Shown here: piece by piece, positions 9,208 through 20,378 of the stretch
Position numbering within the stretch: position 1 is the stretch's first letter
Layout: each line of letters begins with the position of its first letter
NCBI RefSeq assembly: GCF_040605455.1
Contig: NZ_JBEXCV010000003.1
Location: 70,923-134,922, forward strand
Source of the DNA: Embleya sp040605455
Lineage (GTDB): Bacteria; Actinomycetota; Actinomycetes; Streptomycetales; Streptomycetaceae
Direction: 5' to 3'
DNA length: 64,000 nucleotides
Position numbers and translations under genes: made by a program
The notes under the pieces: generated by a model
What the model was told of the DNA's origin: nothing
What the model saw: only the letters and a program-made list of their open reading frames with translations
Database searches by the model: none

Positions 9208-10272
9208 TCAGGACCCTGACCTGCTTTCGGGAATCGACCTGGTGGGAACGCCCGATGGGGGGATGAATCCGGTTCCGTTCTCCGACCACGCCCCTCCCGG
9301 AATCGCCGTGGAGGGCGCGGTTGTCGGCGGCGGGATTTCGTTCTTCTGCTGGTGAAACGGGGACTGGTACTTGATGGCGGGCGGGGTGTTCGCCGCCATT
9401 TTGTTGGCGTCCGCTGACACCCACACCTGCCAGACCGGGGCGAGCGCGATCGAGCGCAGCCAGTCCATCGACAGGAGCGGCGTATCGCGGCCGATGTCCC
9501 CCTTTTCTTCGCGGGAGGCAATCTCGTCGACCGTGATGACGACACCGTCGTGACGCACGATCCGAACGGACCACTCCTTGGGTCCTCTTCCCGAAGGGCC
9601 GGCCTTGCCGTCGGCACGGTTCTCCGGCGTGTCCGGCGCCGCGGGGTAGACCCAGTCCCGCCGCTCCACCATCCGACTGCCGTCCGGAGTCCTGTAGTCC
9701 AGGCACTCGGCGTTGGTGCTGCCTTGCGAGTGCAGACACCCCACGTCGTCAGCCCTTTCGGCGGTCTGCTGCACCGACACCGAGATCAGACTGGGTCCGG
9801 TGGAGTCCTCCAGGACCAACGACACCGTGGCGCCGGCGCTGTACACGTTTGCGGTCGTCATATCGGTGTTGTCAGCCCCGGTGATCTGAGTGCGTGCCAC
9901 GCCCGCCGGCAACAGCGGCAGAAGCGAATGCAGCAGCAGCGGCGGCAGCACGGGCGTCATCCCCGACGGAACGGACAGCGTCGGCCGAGACTTGGGCAGC
10001 CCCGGGGTGGCGGGTGACACGGGCGCCTCCGCCGTCGGACTCGCCGGCCCCGCCACCTGTCCGGGGCCGCCGTCGGTTCGGTCCGAGACGACGAGCAGGG
10101 CTGTTCCCGCCACGGCCAGCACCGCCGCAGTCGACACGCCCACCTGGACGCGTCGTACCAGCTTCATTCGTCTACCTCGGGCGACACCGCCCAAGACCAA
10201 TCCCGCCGGGGGGACCAACCCCGACGCCGACGCCCGCATCGCGGCCGCCAGTTCCTTTTCGTCAGACCCCAT
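9208..10272 (-). CDS. Membrane-anchored protein, partner of SigE-family sigma factor
   Basis: A 354-aa protein with a short cytoplasmic N-terminus, one transmembrane helix at about residues 41-62 (VQVGVSTAAVLAVAGTALLVV), a Pro/Thr/Ala-rich linker and an exported domain of about 260 residues with no motif I recognise. It lies 98 bp downstream of a SigE-family sigma factor gene on the same strand. A regulatory (anti-sigma-like) role fits the position, but no zinc anti-sigma motif is present, so this is inference. AGGAG precedes the ATG. Confidence 0.65.
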   Translation of the reverse strand: MGSDEKELAAAMRASASGLVPPAGLVLGGVARGRRMKLVRRVQVGVSTAAVLAVAGTALLVVSDRTDGGPGQVAGPASPTAEAPVSPATPGLPKSRPTLSVPSGMTPVLPPLLLHSLLPLLPAGVARTQITGADNTDMTTANVYSAGATVSLVLEDSTGPSLISVSVQQTAERADDVGCLHSQGSTNAECLDYRTPDGSRMVERRDWVYPAAPDTPENRADGKAGPSGRGPKEWSVRIVRHDGVVITVDEIASREEKGDIGRDTPLLSMDWLRSIALAPVWQVWVSADANKMAANTPPAIKYQSPFHQQKNEIPPPTTAPSTAIPGGAWSENGTGFIPPSGVPTRSIPESRSGS

Positions 10273-10370
10273 AGACCTACTGTCTCCTCGCCATCCGTGC
10301 CATCCGTGTGAACGCAGGTCGTACTGCTCACCAGCCGTACGGCCGTACCGGCGGTGTACTCAGTGACTCC

Positions 10371-10880
10371 TCATGCGGCGGAGAGCCAGCCGGACTCGCT
10401 TCCGAGCACGCCCCGCAACTTCTCCAGCGCCCGCATCGACCTGCTCCGCACGGCCCCCTCGGACACGCCCATCTGTCGCGCCGTTTGCTCGACGCTCAGG
10501 TCCTCCCAGTACCGCAGGACCAGCACCGCCCGGTCCTTGGGCGGCAGTTCAGCCAGACTCTTCAGGAGCGTCAACCGCAGCGCCTGGTCCTCCTCGGGCC
10601 CGGAGCCCTCCGGCAAATCGGCGTAGGGCTGCTCGGTGCTGCTCAGCCTGCGTCGGTGGGACAGATAGGTGCGCGTCAGCACGGTGCGCGCGTACGCCTC
10701 CGGGCTGTCCGCCCGACTGACCCGCTTCCAGGCCCGGTACAACTTGCCCAGCGTCGTCTGCACGAGGTCCTCGGCGAGATGCCAATCGCCACACAGGAGC
10801 CACGCCGTCCGGAACAGCCGACCGCTGCACGCGTTGGCGAACTCCAGGAAATCGGCCGGCTCAGCGTCGAAGCCCGCCAT
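10371..10880 (-). CDS. SigE-family ECF RNA polymerase sigma factor
   Basis: A 169-aa sigma-70 family protein with region 2 (ACSGRLFRTAWLLCGDWHLAEDLVQTTLGKLYRAW) and region 4 (LAELPPKDRAVLVLRYWEDLSVEQTARQMGVSEGAVRSRSMRALEKLR). Length and sequence match the actinobacterial SigE-family group of small ECF sigma factors. GAGGAGG precedes the ATG. The membrane protein gene downstream is probably cotranscribed. The regulon is unknown, and no ECF-type promoter was recognised nearby. Confidence 0.9.
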   Translation of the reverse strand: MAGFDAEPADFLEFANACSGRLFRTAWLLCGDWHLAEDLVQTTLGKLYRAWKRVSRADSPEAYARTVLTRTYLSHRRRLSSTEQPYADLPEGSGPEEDQALRLTLLKSLAELPPKDRAVLVLRYWEDLSVEQTARQMGVSEGAVRSRSMRALEKLRGVLGSESGWLSAA

Positions 10881-11121
10881 AGACCCTCCTCGTCCCTACG
10901 CGCCCTCGCGCGTACCCATCCCATAGACGCGGCAGACCCCCCGACACGTCACAACTTCCGGCCGAGAATACGTATGTGCAGCTCATGGTCCATTCGAGGG
11001 GTTCACCAAGGGATCCGCGCGCCGGCCCGTAGCCTGGGCCGGGATCGATCACCATCGATCCCGCAGCCCCCACCACCCGGAACCCGGCACGGGGGATACG
11101 AAACAAGCCAGGGGAGTCGAC

Positions 11122-12222
11122 GTGACGTCGGTTGACAACGATGTGGACCGTTTCAGCGCGAAGACCCGCGACTGGGTGGACGAGGCAATCCGCAAGGTGA
11201 GCGCCGACGCCAACCGTTCCGCCGACACACACCTGCTCGCCTACCCGCTGCCCACGGAGTGGGGTATCGACCTCTACCTCAAGGACGAGTCGACCCATCC
11301 CACCGGCTCGCTCAAACACCGCCTGGCACGCTCGCTCTTCCTGTACGCCCTGTGCAACGGGTGGATCGAGGAGGGCACCACCGTGATCGAGGCGTCCTCG
11401 GGTTCGACGGCCGTCTCGGAGGCGTACTTCGCCAACCAGATCGGCTTGCCCTTCGTCGCGGTCATGCCCGCCATCACCAGCCCCGAGAAGATCGAGCTGA
11501 TCGAGTTCCACGGCGGTCGATGTCACCTGGTTCAGGACGCCGCCACGGTGTACGAGGTCTCGCGTGACCTCGCGACGGAGACCGGCGGGCACTTCATGGA
11601 CCAGTTCACCTACGCCGAGCGTGCCACCGACTGGCGGGGCAACAACAACATCGCCGAGTCGGTGTTCGAGCAGATGTCGCAGGAGCGGCATCCCATCCCC
11701 GAGTGGATTGTTGTCGGAGCCGGTACCGGTGGTACGAGCGCGACCATGGGCCGCTACGTCCGTTACCGCCGACACCACTCCAAGATCTGCGTCGTGGACC
11801 CCGAGAACTCCGCTTTCTTCGACGGATGGCGCACGCACGATCCGGCGTACGCCGAGGCGTGTTCGTCGCGGATCGAGGGCATCGGCCGACCTCGGGTCGA
11901 GGCCAGCTTCATGCCGAACATCGTCGACCGGATGATCAAGGTCTCCGATGCCGCGTCGGTCGCCGCGATGCGTGACCTGCACCGGCGCACCGGACACAAG
12001 GCCGGCGGCTCGACCGGCACCAACCTGTGGGGTGCCCTGCGCCTGGTGGCCGAGATGCGCGCCGCAGGTCGGACCGGCTCGGTGGTGACGCTGCTGTGCG
12101 ATGGCGGCGAGCGCTACGCGCATTCGTATTACTCGGACGAGTGGCTCGCGCGACAGAGCCTGGATCTCGGCGCGTACGAAGACACGTTGCGACACTTCCA
12201 TGCGACGAGCGAATGGCGCTGA
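11122..12222 (+). CDS. PLP-dependent cysteine synthase/desulfhydrase family protein
   Basis: A 366-aa fold-type II PLP enzyme. The Schiff-base lysine lies in PTGSLKHRLA (about residue 60), the substrate/phosphate loops in EASSGSTAVSEA and GAGTGGTSATMGRY, and a conserved C-terminal SDEW. It resembles the actinobacterial group containing mycobacterial Cds1, an L-cysteine desulfhydrase releasing sulfide, ammonia and pyruvate, more than CysK or CysM, but the reaction is not proven from sequence. The GTG start has AGGGGAG at 11110-11116. It is followed after 49 bp by a PH-domain gene. Confidence 0.82.
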   Translation: MTSVDNDVDRFSAKTRDWVDEAIRKVSADANRSADTHLLAYPLPTEWGIDLYLKDESTHPTGSLKHRLARSLFLYALCNGWIEEGTTVIEASSGSTAVSEAYFANQIGLPFVAVMPAITSPEKIELIEFHGGRCHLVQDAATVYEVSRDLATETGGHFMDQFTYAERATDWRGNNNIAESVFEQMSQERHPIPEWIVVGAGTGGTSATMGRYVRYRRHHSKICVVDPENSAFFDGWRTHDPAYAEACSSRIEGIGRPRVEASFMPNIVDRMIKVSDAASVAAMRDLHRRTGHKAGGSTGTNLWGALRLVAEMRAAGRTGSVVTLLCDGGERYAHSYYSDEWLARQSLDLGAYEDTLRHFHATSEWR

Positions 12223-12271
12223 TCGAGCGGCCTTAGGCTGGGTGCCGCAGGTCAACGAGGAGGAGCACAGG

Positions 12272-12649
12272 ATGAGTGGGGCGGGAAACGTCGTCTTCGA
12301 CAAGCGTGAGCAGTTGGAGAAGATCCAGAGCGGGCTGCTACCGGGCGAGCAGATCATCGCGGTCTACGACGCCAAGGGCGTCGGTACCGGGTTCATCGGT
12401 CTGACCGACCGGCGCGCGATCATCCAGGACAACAGTTTCGTCGGCAAGAAGATCGCGATCACCTCCTTGCCCTATTCGAAGATCAGCAGCGTGAGCATGG
12501 TCTCCAACAAGAGCTTCACCGGCTCGTACCTGAGTTCCAGCGAAATAGCGATCCACGTCGGCACGCAGACTTACAGCGTGGAGTTCCGCAGCGACGACAA
12601 GGGCCGTCACGTCCACGACGTGATCCTGCACTACATCATCATGCGCTGA
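12272..12649 (+). CDS. PH-domain protein
   Basis: A 125-aa single-domain cytoplasmic protein resembling bacterial PH-like (bPH) domains: GEQIIAVYDAKGVGTGFIGLTDRRAIIQD, then ISSVSMVSN and EIAIHVGTQTYSVEF, as in the alternating strands of YvbH/SHOCT-neighbour PH proteins. GAGGAGGAG lies just upstream of the ATG. It follows the PLP enzyme gene closely; the function is unknown. Confidence 0.8.
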   Translation: MSGAGNVVFDKREQLEKIQSGLLPGEQIIAVYDAKGVGTGFIGLTDRRAIIQDNSFVGKKIAITSLPYSKISSVSMVSNKSFTGSYLSSSEIAIHVGTQTYSVEFRSDDKGRHVHDVILHYIIMR

Positions 12650-12702
12650 GCGGGCGGATCGAAGCGTTCGGGCATCGATTCGGTGCTCCCGTGCTCCCAT
12701 CC

Positions 12703-13728
12703 TCACCGAGTGGCCGGGGCGAGTCCGCGCAGCGGCAGTCCCGCCGCGCGGTAGATCGCGTCCATGACGCGCAGCGTCGGCACCGCGTCGACCGCGGGCG
12801 TCAGCGTTGGCTCGCCGAGGCGGATCGCGTCCGCGAACGCCTGCAACTGCAGGCGGTACGTCGGCGTCCTCGCCGCCTCGCCCAGGTGTTCGCGCCGCTT
12901 GAGCTTGCCCGTGTGCACGGTGAACCGATGTGGCAGGTGCGGCATCAAATAATTCAGCACGCGCATCTCGCCCCGGGTGCCCACGACGTGTGCGTGCATG
13001 TCCAGCACCCGTCGAGACAACATCGACGCGTGCACGGTGCCCGCCGCACCGCCCGGTAGCCGCAGACGGGCGGACATCGCGCGATCCACCCGCCGGTCCT
13101 TGCGAATCGTCAGCGCGTGCGCGTCCAGCACCTCGATTGGGCTGGTTTCCTCGTCGCCCGCGAGCAGCCGCATCAGGTGTACGGCGTAGCAGCCACCATC
13201 CATCAGCGACCCGCCCGCGAGGTCGTAGCGGTAGCGGATGTCGCCGAGCAGCGGCAACGGGAAGCACATCGACGTGGTGATGCGGCGGATCTCGCCCAAC
13301 TCGCCGTCGTCCAGGATCTCGCGCATGCGGCCCGCGAGTGGGTGATACCGGTAGTGGAACGCTTCCATCGCGATCAGGCCGGCGCGCGCCGCGGCGTTCG
13401 CGATCTCCTGCGCCTGGGCCTGGTTGGCCGCCATCGGCTTCTCGCACAACACGTGCTTGCCGGCTTCCAGCGCCCGGATCGTCCAGTGCGCGTGCAGCCC
13501 GTTGGGTAGCGGGATGTACACCGCGTCCAACTCCGGATCCTCGATCAGGGCGGCGTAGTCCGCGTGCACGCGCGGGATGCCCTGGCGCCGAGCGAAGGCG
13601 TCCGCACGGGCCGCGTCGCGGGCGGCGATCGCGGCGACCTGTACCTCGGGAATCAGCCGTGCGGGCTTGACCAGGGCGGCCGGCGCGATGCGAGCCGCGC
13701 CCAATACGCCGATCCGGATCCGCTTCAT
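12703..13728 (-). CDS. Gfo/Idh/MocA-family oxidoreductase
   Basis: A 341-aa NAD(P)-dependent oxidoreductase. Rossmann N-terminus IRIGVLGAARIAPAAL, followed by the family signature HVLCEKPMAANQAQAQEI (EKP) and a C-terminal substrate domain with GGSLMDGGCYAVHLMR. Likely acts on a sugar, cyclitol or related polyol; the substrate cannot be predicted. The ATG is preceded by GAGGGGG. It is convergent with the PH-domain gene and divergent from acnA. Confidence 0.88.
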   Translation of the reverse strand: MKRIRIGVLGAARIAPAALVKPARLIPEVQVAAIAARDAARADAFARRQGIPRVHADYAALIEDPELDAVYIPLPNGLHAHWTIRALEAGKHVLCEKPMAANQAQAQEIANAAARAGLIAMEAFHYRYHPLAGRMREILDDGELGEIRRITTSMCFPLPLLGDIRYRYDLAGGSLMDGGCYAVHLMRLLAGDEETSPIEVLDAHALTIRKDRRVDRAMSARLRLPGGAAGTVHASMLSRRVLDMHAHVVGTRGEMRVLNYLMPHLPHRFTVHTGKLKRREHLGEAARTPTYRLQLQAFADAIRLGEPTLTPAVDAVPTLRVMDAIYRAAGLPLRGLAPATR

Positions 13729-14081
13729 GGCGTCATCCCCCTCGTCGCCATCCCACCCGACGCGCTCGTATTCCGAGCGCCTGCTCCGGGCCACTTGCCG
13801 GACCCACTCGCTGGGTTGTGCCGGACTCGCTGCCCCGCATGTTAGGGGCGCACGCGTGTGTGTGGGGGAGATCGCTCGGAGGAATCCGCGGGCGACGGGT
13901 CGGCCCGTGTGTGGCGGGTACCCGCACGGACGAGTCGGGGCCTAGACTAGACTTGTCTTGACATCAAGATATCTGCGGGGCGCAGACCCCGGCATCCCTG
14001 GTTAGGGTCACCTTGCTTGGCGTACGTCGAGTGGGTGTCGGCAGGATGCGGGAGAAACGCACAAGATCAAGGGAGACCGTC
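13729..14081. other. Intergenic region upstream of acnA
   Basis: A 353-bp divergent region between the oxidoreductase and acnA. Apart from the TCTTGA/TCAAGA dyad listed separately, I see no gene or further strong signal. Confidence 0.5.
13956..13969 (+). promoter_or_regulatory. TCTTGA-CA-TCAAGA dyad upstream of acnA
   Basis: A perfect 6-bp inverted repeat with a 2-bp spacer, 113 bp before the acnA GTG. It contains TTGACA, which could be a -35 element, so the dyad may be both promoter and operator. A dedicated repressor is not encoded nearby. Confidence 0.5.
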
Positions 14082-16799
<2,718 letters not shown>

Positions 16800-16846
16800 G
16801 CGCCGCACCGCGACGGTAGGTCGCACGGCATCGACGCATCGGGTCA

Positions 16847-16877
16847 GGCCCCTTCGGGGCCCGGCCCGGTGTTTTTT
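16847..16877 (+). terminator. Terminator after acnA
   Basis: A GGCCCC-TTC-GGGGCC hairpin followed by a C/G stretch and six T residues at 16872-16877, 48 bp after the acnA stop. Confidence 0.75.
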
Positions 16878-17009
16878 GGTGCGTCGTCACGGGCTCGATC
16901 AGTGACATCGACGTCCGTGGGCGGTGTGCCTGCGCTCGCGAGCGCAACTCCCGCGCCTGCGGGCGCCGGCGCCGGGTGTGGGCAGCCGGGGGAGGGGGAT
17001 AGGCATTGG

Positions 17010-17039
17010 CGCGGCCGGTCGGTTTCCCGACCGGCCGCG
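17010..17039. terminator. Hairpin between acnA and the asparaginase gene
   Basis: A perfect 13-bp stem (17010-17022 with 17027-17039) with a TTTC loop. It lies in the convergent gap 37 bp beyond the end of the minus-strand asparaginase gene and probably stops that transcript. Confidence 0.6.
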
Positions 17040-17076
17040 GAGTCAGTTTTACGCTCGGCCCATGTGGGCGACAGGG

Positions 17077-18075
17077 TTAGCGCGCCGGTTCACTCAAAAG
17101 GGGGAATGCGCGGATGGCGCCGACCACCTCGCCGGCGCCGTACACGGGTGCCTGGGCGAACGGGGCGAGGCGCTGTTCGTCCGCGCCCATGCGCCGCAGC
17201 AGCGCCGCCATGGCGACGATGTGGGCCCGTGTCGCCCCGTCTGCGATCTTGACCGCGGCGCCCCGCCCGTCCGGCAGGCCCACCGCGTACACCGCCTCCG
17301 CACCATCCTTGGCGAGCAGGCCCGGGATCGCCCGCATCAGCCCCGTCACGTCGCGACCGGTGCCCGCGACCCACTCCGGGTGCCGGCGCATCGCGTCCGC
17401 GATCCGTCGCTCGCCAGTGCCCTCGGCGGCCCCCGCGAAGCGGCCGTAGGACCGGGCCAGGCCGGCGAGCGAGATGGCGAACAGCGGCGCCCCGCACCCG
17501 TCCACGCCGACCGCCGCGACCGGCTCGCCGGCGATGTCCTCGACCACCTGGCGGACGGCCCGTTGCAACGGGTGCTCCGGTGCCAGGTAATCCTCGGTCG
17601 ACCAGCCGTTGTACACGCAGGTGAGCAGCATCGCGGCGTGCTTGCCTGAGCAGTTCATCGCGATCCGCTCGGGGCCCTTGCCGGCCGCCAGCCACGCGTC
17701 GCGCTGCGCCGGGCCCAGGGGCAGGTCCGGTACGCAGCGCAGCGCGCCCTCCGGCAACCCCGCGCGGGCCAGGATCCGTCGGGCCCCCTCCAGGTGGAAT
17801 GTCTCGCCGGAGTGGCTGGCACAGGCGAGCGCGAGCAACTCGCCGTCCAGGTCCAGCCCGTTGCGCACCATCGCCAGTCCCTGGAACGGCTTGTTGGCCG
17901 AGCGCGGGAACATCGGCGCGTCCACCGCCCCGTGTCCTTCGGTCACCGAGCCGTCGGTGCCGGTGAGGACGGCCGTGCCGTGGTGGATCGATTCCAGGAA
18001 GCCGTTCCGCCACACGCCGACCAGCGGTATGTGGGCGAATGCGGCCTCGTCGCCGGCGCGGTCGGCCTGGATCAC
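17077..18075 (-). CDS. Asparaginase (AnsA/thermolabile L-asparaginase II family)
   Basis: A 332-aa protein of the Rhizobium etli-type asparaginase II family, hydrolysing asparagine to aspartate and ammonia. Typical blocks: VESIHHG-like SIHHGTAVL, PMFPRSANKPFQ, LALACASHSGE, MNCSGKHAAMLLTC, VGVDGCGAPLFAISL and HPEWVAGTGR. These include the conserved Ser-Cys-Lys residues of the family. The GTG start has AGGAGG 4 nt upstream. It is divergent from a small hypothetical gene. Confidence 0.88.
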   Translation of the reverse strand: MIQADRAGDEAAFAHIPLVGVWRNGFLESIHHGTAVLTGTDGSVTEGHGAVDAPMFPRSANKPFQGLAMVRNGLDLDGELLALACASHSGETFHLEGARRILARAGLPEGALRCVPDLPLGPAQRDAWLAAGKGPERIAMNCSGKHAAMLLTCVYNGWSTEDYLAPEHPLQRAVRQVVEDIAGEPVAAVGVDGCGAPLFAISLAGLARSYGRFAGAAEGTGERRIADAMRRHPEWVAGTGRDVTGLMRAIPGLLAKDGAEAVYAVGLPDGRGAAVKIADGATRAHIVAMAALLRRMGADEQRLAPFAQAPVYGAGEVVGAIRAFPLLSEPAR

Positions 18076-18243
18076 GGGTCCTCCTGGGGTGGTGCGGGAG
18101 TCGAACGGGGTGGAGCGAAAGGGTGGAGCGGGGGTGGGGGCGGGCACGGGTGCGGCGACGCGAGAGTCGAACGCGAGTGCGGGTCGTCCCCCTCCATGAT
18201 CCACGTGTGCATTCTTGGTCGGCCACCGCGCATAATCGAACAT

Positions 18244-18711
18244 ATGTACGGCAATGGCGATCGCGACACCCCGGCTTGGGAGCAGCCGGGCCGCTTCACG
18301 CACGCCACGGCCGGGAACGAGGCCGAATCCAAGCCCCGAGGCAGGGACGGAATCGCGCCGACGGGATGGCCGAGAGGCGTTCGGCCACCCGGTGTGGCGG
18401 GCTGGGAGGACACGGCCGTCGCCTGGCTGTTCGACCTGTGCCCACCGGGCTATCGAAGTCATGACGTACTGCGCAAATACCCGTTGATCCTGGCCCGGAT
18501 GGCCCGCCAGCACGTGGCTGCCGCGCTCGCCGCAGCCCGACACGGCTACGGCACGGCGCGCGTCGAGCTTGCCGAGCGGGTGCCCGTGCAGGCGGTGGAG
18601 GCGGCGCTGCGCATGTACGAGTACGAGGGCTCGCGCGCCGCGGCCACCGAGCGTGCGGTCCGGCTGGTCGAGGAGGCACTCGCGGGCGAACGCTGGGAGC
18701 CCCGACTGTGA
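18244..18711 (+). CDS. Conserved small protein of unknown function
   Basis: A 155-aa protein. The N-terminal 50 residues are charged and probably disordered. The C-terminal 100 are predicted helical (WLFDLCPPGYRSHDVLRKYPLILARMARQH...), with an ALxxARHGYGTARVEL segment. It resembles streptomycete hypothetical proteins in length and style but I cannot name a domain. Divergent from the asparaginase gene; the start at 18244 is the first ATG with the conserved-looking body. Confidence 0.6.
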   Translation: MYGNGDRDTPAWEQPGRFTHATAGNEAESKPRGRDGIAPTGWPRGVRPPGVAGWEDTAVAWLFDLCPPGYRSHDVLRKYPLILARMARQHVAAALAAARHGYGTARVELAERVPVQAVEAALRMYEYEGSRAAATERAVRLVEEALAGERWEPRL

Positions 18712-18992
18712 CGTGTGCGACGTCGTGGGCAGCGCTCGCAGCCGCGCACGATCGGCCGTGACCTGTTGCGACCGGCCGCGATCACCGGATGGGCCGGCCG
18801 GCGCTGGGGAGCAGGGGGCGAAAGGGGTGTTTGTAACGTTCCATGCGTTCGCCGGCCGTGCGGTGGTGAATAGAGGCCCGATCGTGACGCCTGCGTTCAG
18901 GTTTGACCCTTCTACCCACACGGAGGGGGCAATAGAGTTCAGGACTTGCACACACGAAGTGCGTCAGATGCACCGGGGCGAGGGGATCGCAG

Positions 18993-20243
18993 ATGTCCGA
19001 CGGCATGACGGGGGCCCACTTTCCCAAGGCCCAGCCGCCGGGGTCGCACTCGTCCGGGTCCCAGTCCTCGCTGCACCGGGCCAACCTCGATCGGGTCCTG
19101 CACGCGGTCCGCATGGCGGGTGCGCTCACCCAGGCCGAGATCGCCAGGAGCACCGGGCTGTCCGCCGCGACGGTGTCGAACATCGTACGGGAGTTGAAGG
19201 CCCTCGACATGGTCGAGGTCACCCCCACGTCCTCCGGCGGCAGACGAGCCCGCAACGTCTCGCTCAGCCGCGCCTCGGGCGTGGTCGTCGGCATCGACTT
19301 CGGCCACCGCCACCTGCGCGTGGCGATCGGTGACTTCGCACACCGGGTGCTCGCCGAGGAGCACGTTCCGATCGACGTCGACTCCTCCGCCGACGAGGGC
19401 TTCGCGCTCGCGGATCGCCTGTTGGGCGTGCTGCTGGAGCGCGCCGGCGCGGTCCGGAGCGAGGTCACCGGGGTCGGGCTCGGCGTGCCCGGCCCGATCG
19501 ACATCGACACCGGCGCGCTCGGCTCGACGACGATCCTGCCGGGCTGGGTGGGCTGCCACCCGCGCGAGGCGATGCAGGCCCGGTTGGGCCTGCCGGTCCT
19601 GGTGGACAACGACGCCAACCTCGGCGCGCTGGGCGAACTCGTATGGGGCGCGGGCGTGGGTTGCACGGAGATGGCCTACCTCAAGGTGTCCGGCGGCGTC
19701 GGGGCGGGACTGGTGATCGGCGGCCGGTTGTACCGGGGTCCGGGCGGCACCGCGGGCGAGATCGGTCACATAACCCTGGACGAGTCCGGGCCGGTGTGCC
19801 GGTGCGGTAACCGGGGATGCCTGGAGACCTTCACCAACGCCTCCTATCTGCTCGACCTGCTGCGCGGCAGCCACGGCACCGACCTGACCATCCAGCGGAT
19901 GATCGAGCTCGCCAAAGCCGGCGACGCGGGCTGCCGGCGGGTGGTCGCGGACGCCGGCAGGCACGTGGGTGTGGGTGTGGCGAGCCTGACGAACCTGCTC
20001 AATCCACAACGGATCATCCTCGGCGGCGACCTCGCGGGCGCAGGCGACCTGCTGATCGCGCCGATCGTCGAGTCGGTCGGGCGGTACGCCATCCCCAGCG
20101 CGTCGCGCCGGCTGAGCGTGGTCACCGGCTCGCTCGGCGAGCGGGCCGAGGTGCTCGGCGCGATGGCGATGGTGATGAGCGAGATGACTCCCTTCGCCGT
20201 CGAACGCGTGCCCGACGTGCAGGTCGCGGGCGCCTCGGCGTGA
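18993..20243 (+). CDS. ROK-family transcriptional regulator
   Basis: A 416-aa ROK repressor. N-terminal winged helix (LTQAEIARSTGLSAATVSNIVRELKALDMVE, about residues 46-77), then a sugar-kinase-like domain with GIDFGHRHLRVAIGD (ATP loop), VDNDANLGALGE, and the ROK zinc site CRCGNRGCLE. It probably controls sugar-use genes and binds a sugar or sugar phosphate. GAGGGG precedes the ATG. dxs follows after 135 bp in the same direction but with its own spacing. Confidence 0.9.
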   Translation: MSDGMTGAHFPKAQPPGSHSSGSQSSLHRANLDRVLHAVRMAGALTQAEIARSTGLSAATVSNIVRELKALDMVEVTPTSSGGRRARNVSLSRASGVVVGIDFGHRHLRVAIGDFAHRVLAEEHVPIDVDSSADEGFALADRLLGVLLERAGAVRSEVTGVGLGVPGPIDIDTGALGSTTILPGWVGCHPREAMQARLGLPVLVDNDANLGALGELVWGAGVGCTEMAYLKVSGGVGAGLVIGGRLYRGPGGTAGEIGHITLDESGPVCRCGNRGCLETFTNASYLLDLLRGSHGTDLTIQRMIELAKAGDAGCRRVVADAGRHVGVGVASLTNLLNPQRIILGGDLAGAGDLLIAPIVESVGRYAIPSASRRLSVVTGSLGERAEVLGAMAMVMSEMTPFAVERVPDVQVAGASA

Positions 20244-20378
20244 GCTGCCGCGCACGGATGGCCCATCGGTGTACCCGGATGCGAACCATCGGCCGGCATC
20301 GCCGCGTCTAGACTCGATGGACGCCTCTCCTGCACGCAGACCCTGGGGGCGGTGACGGATCTGACGAAGGAGGAACGG

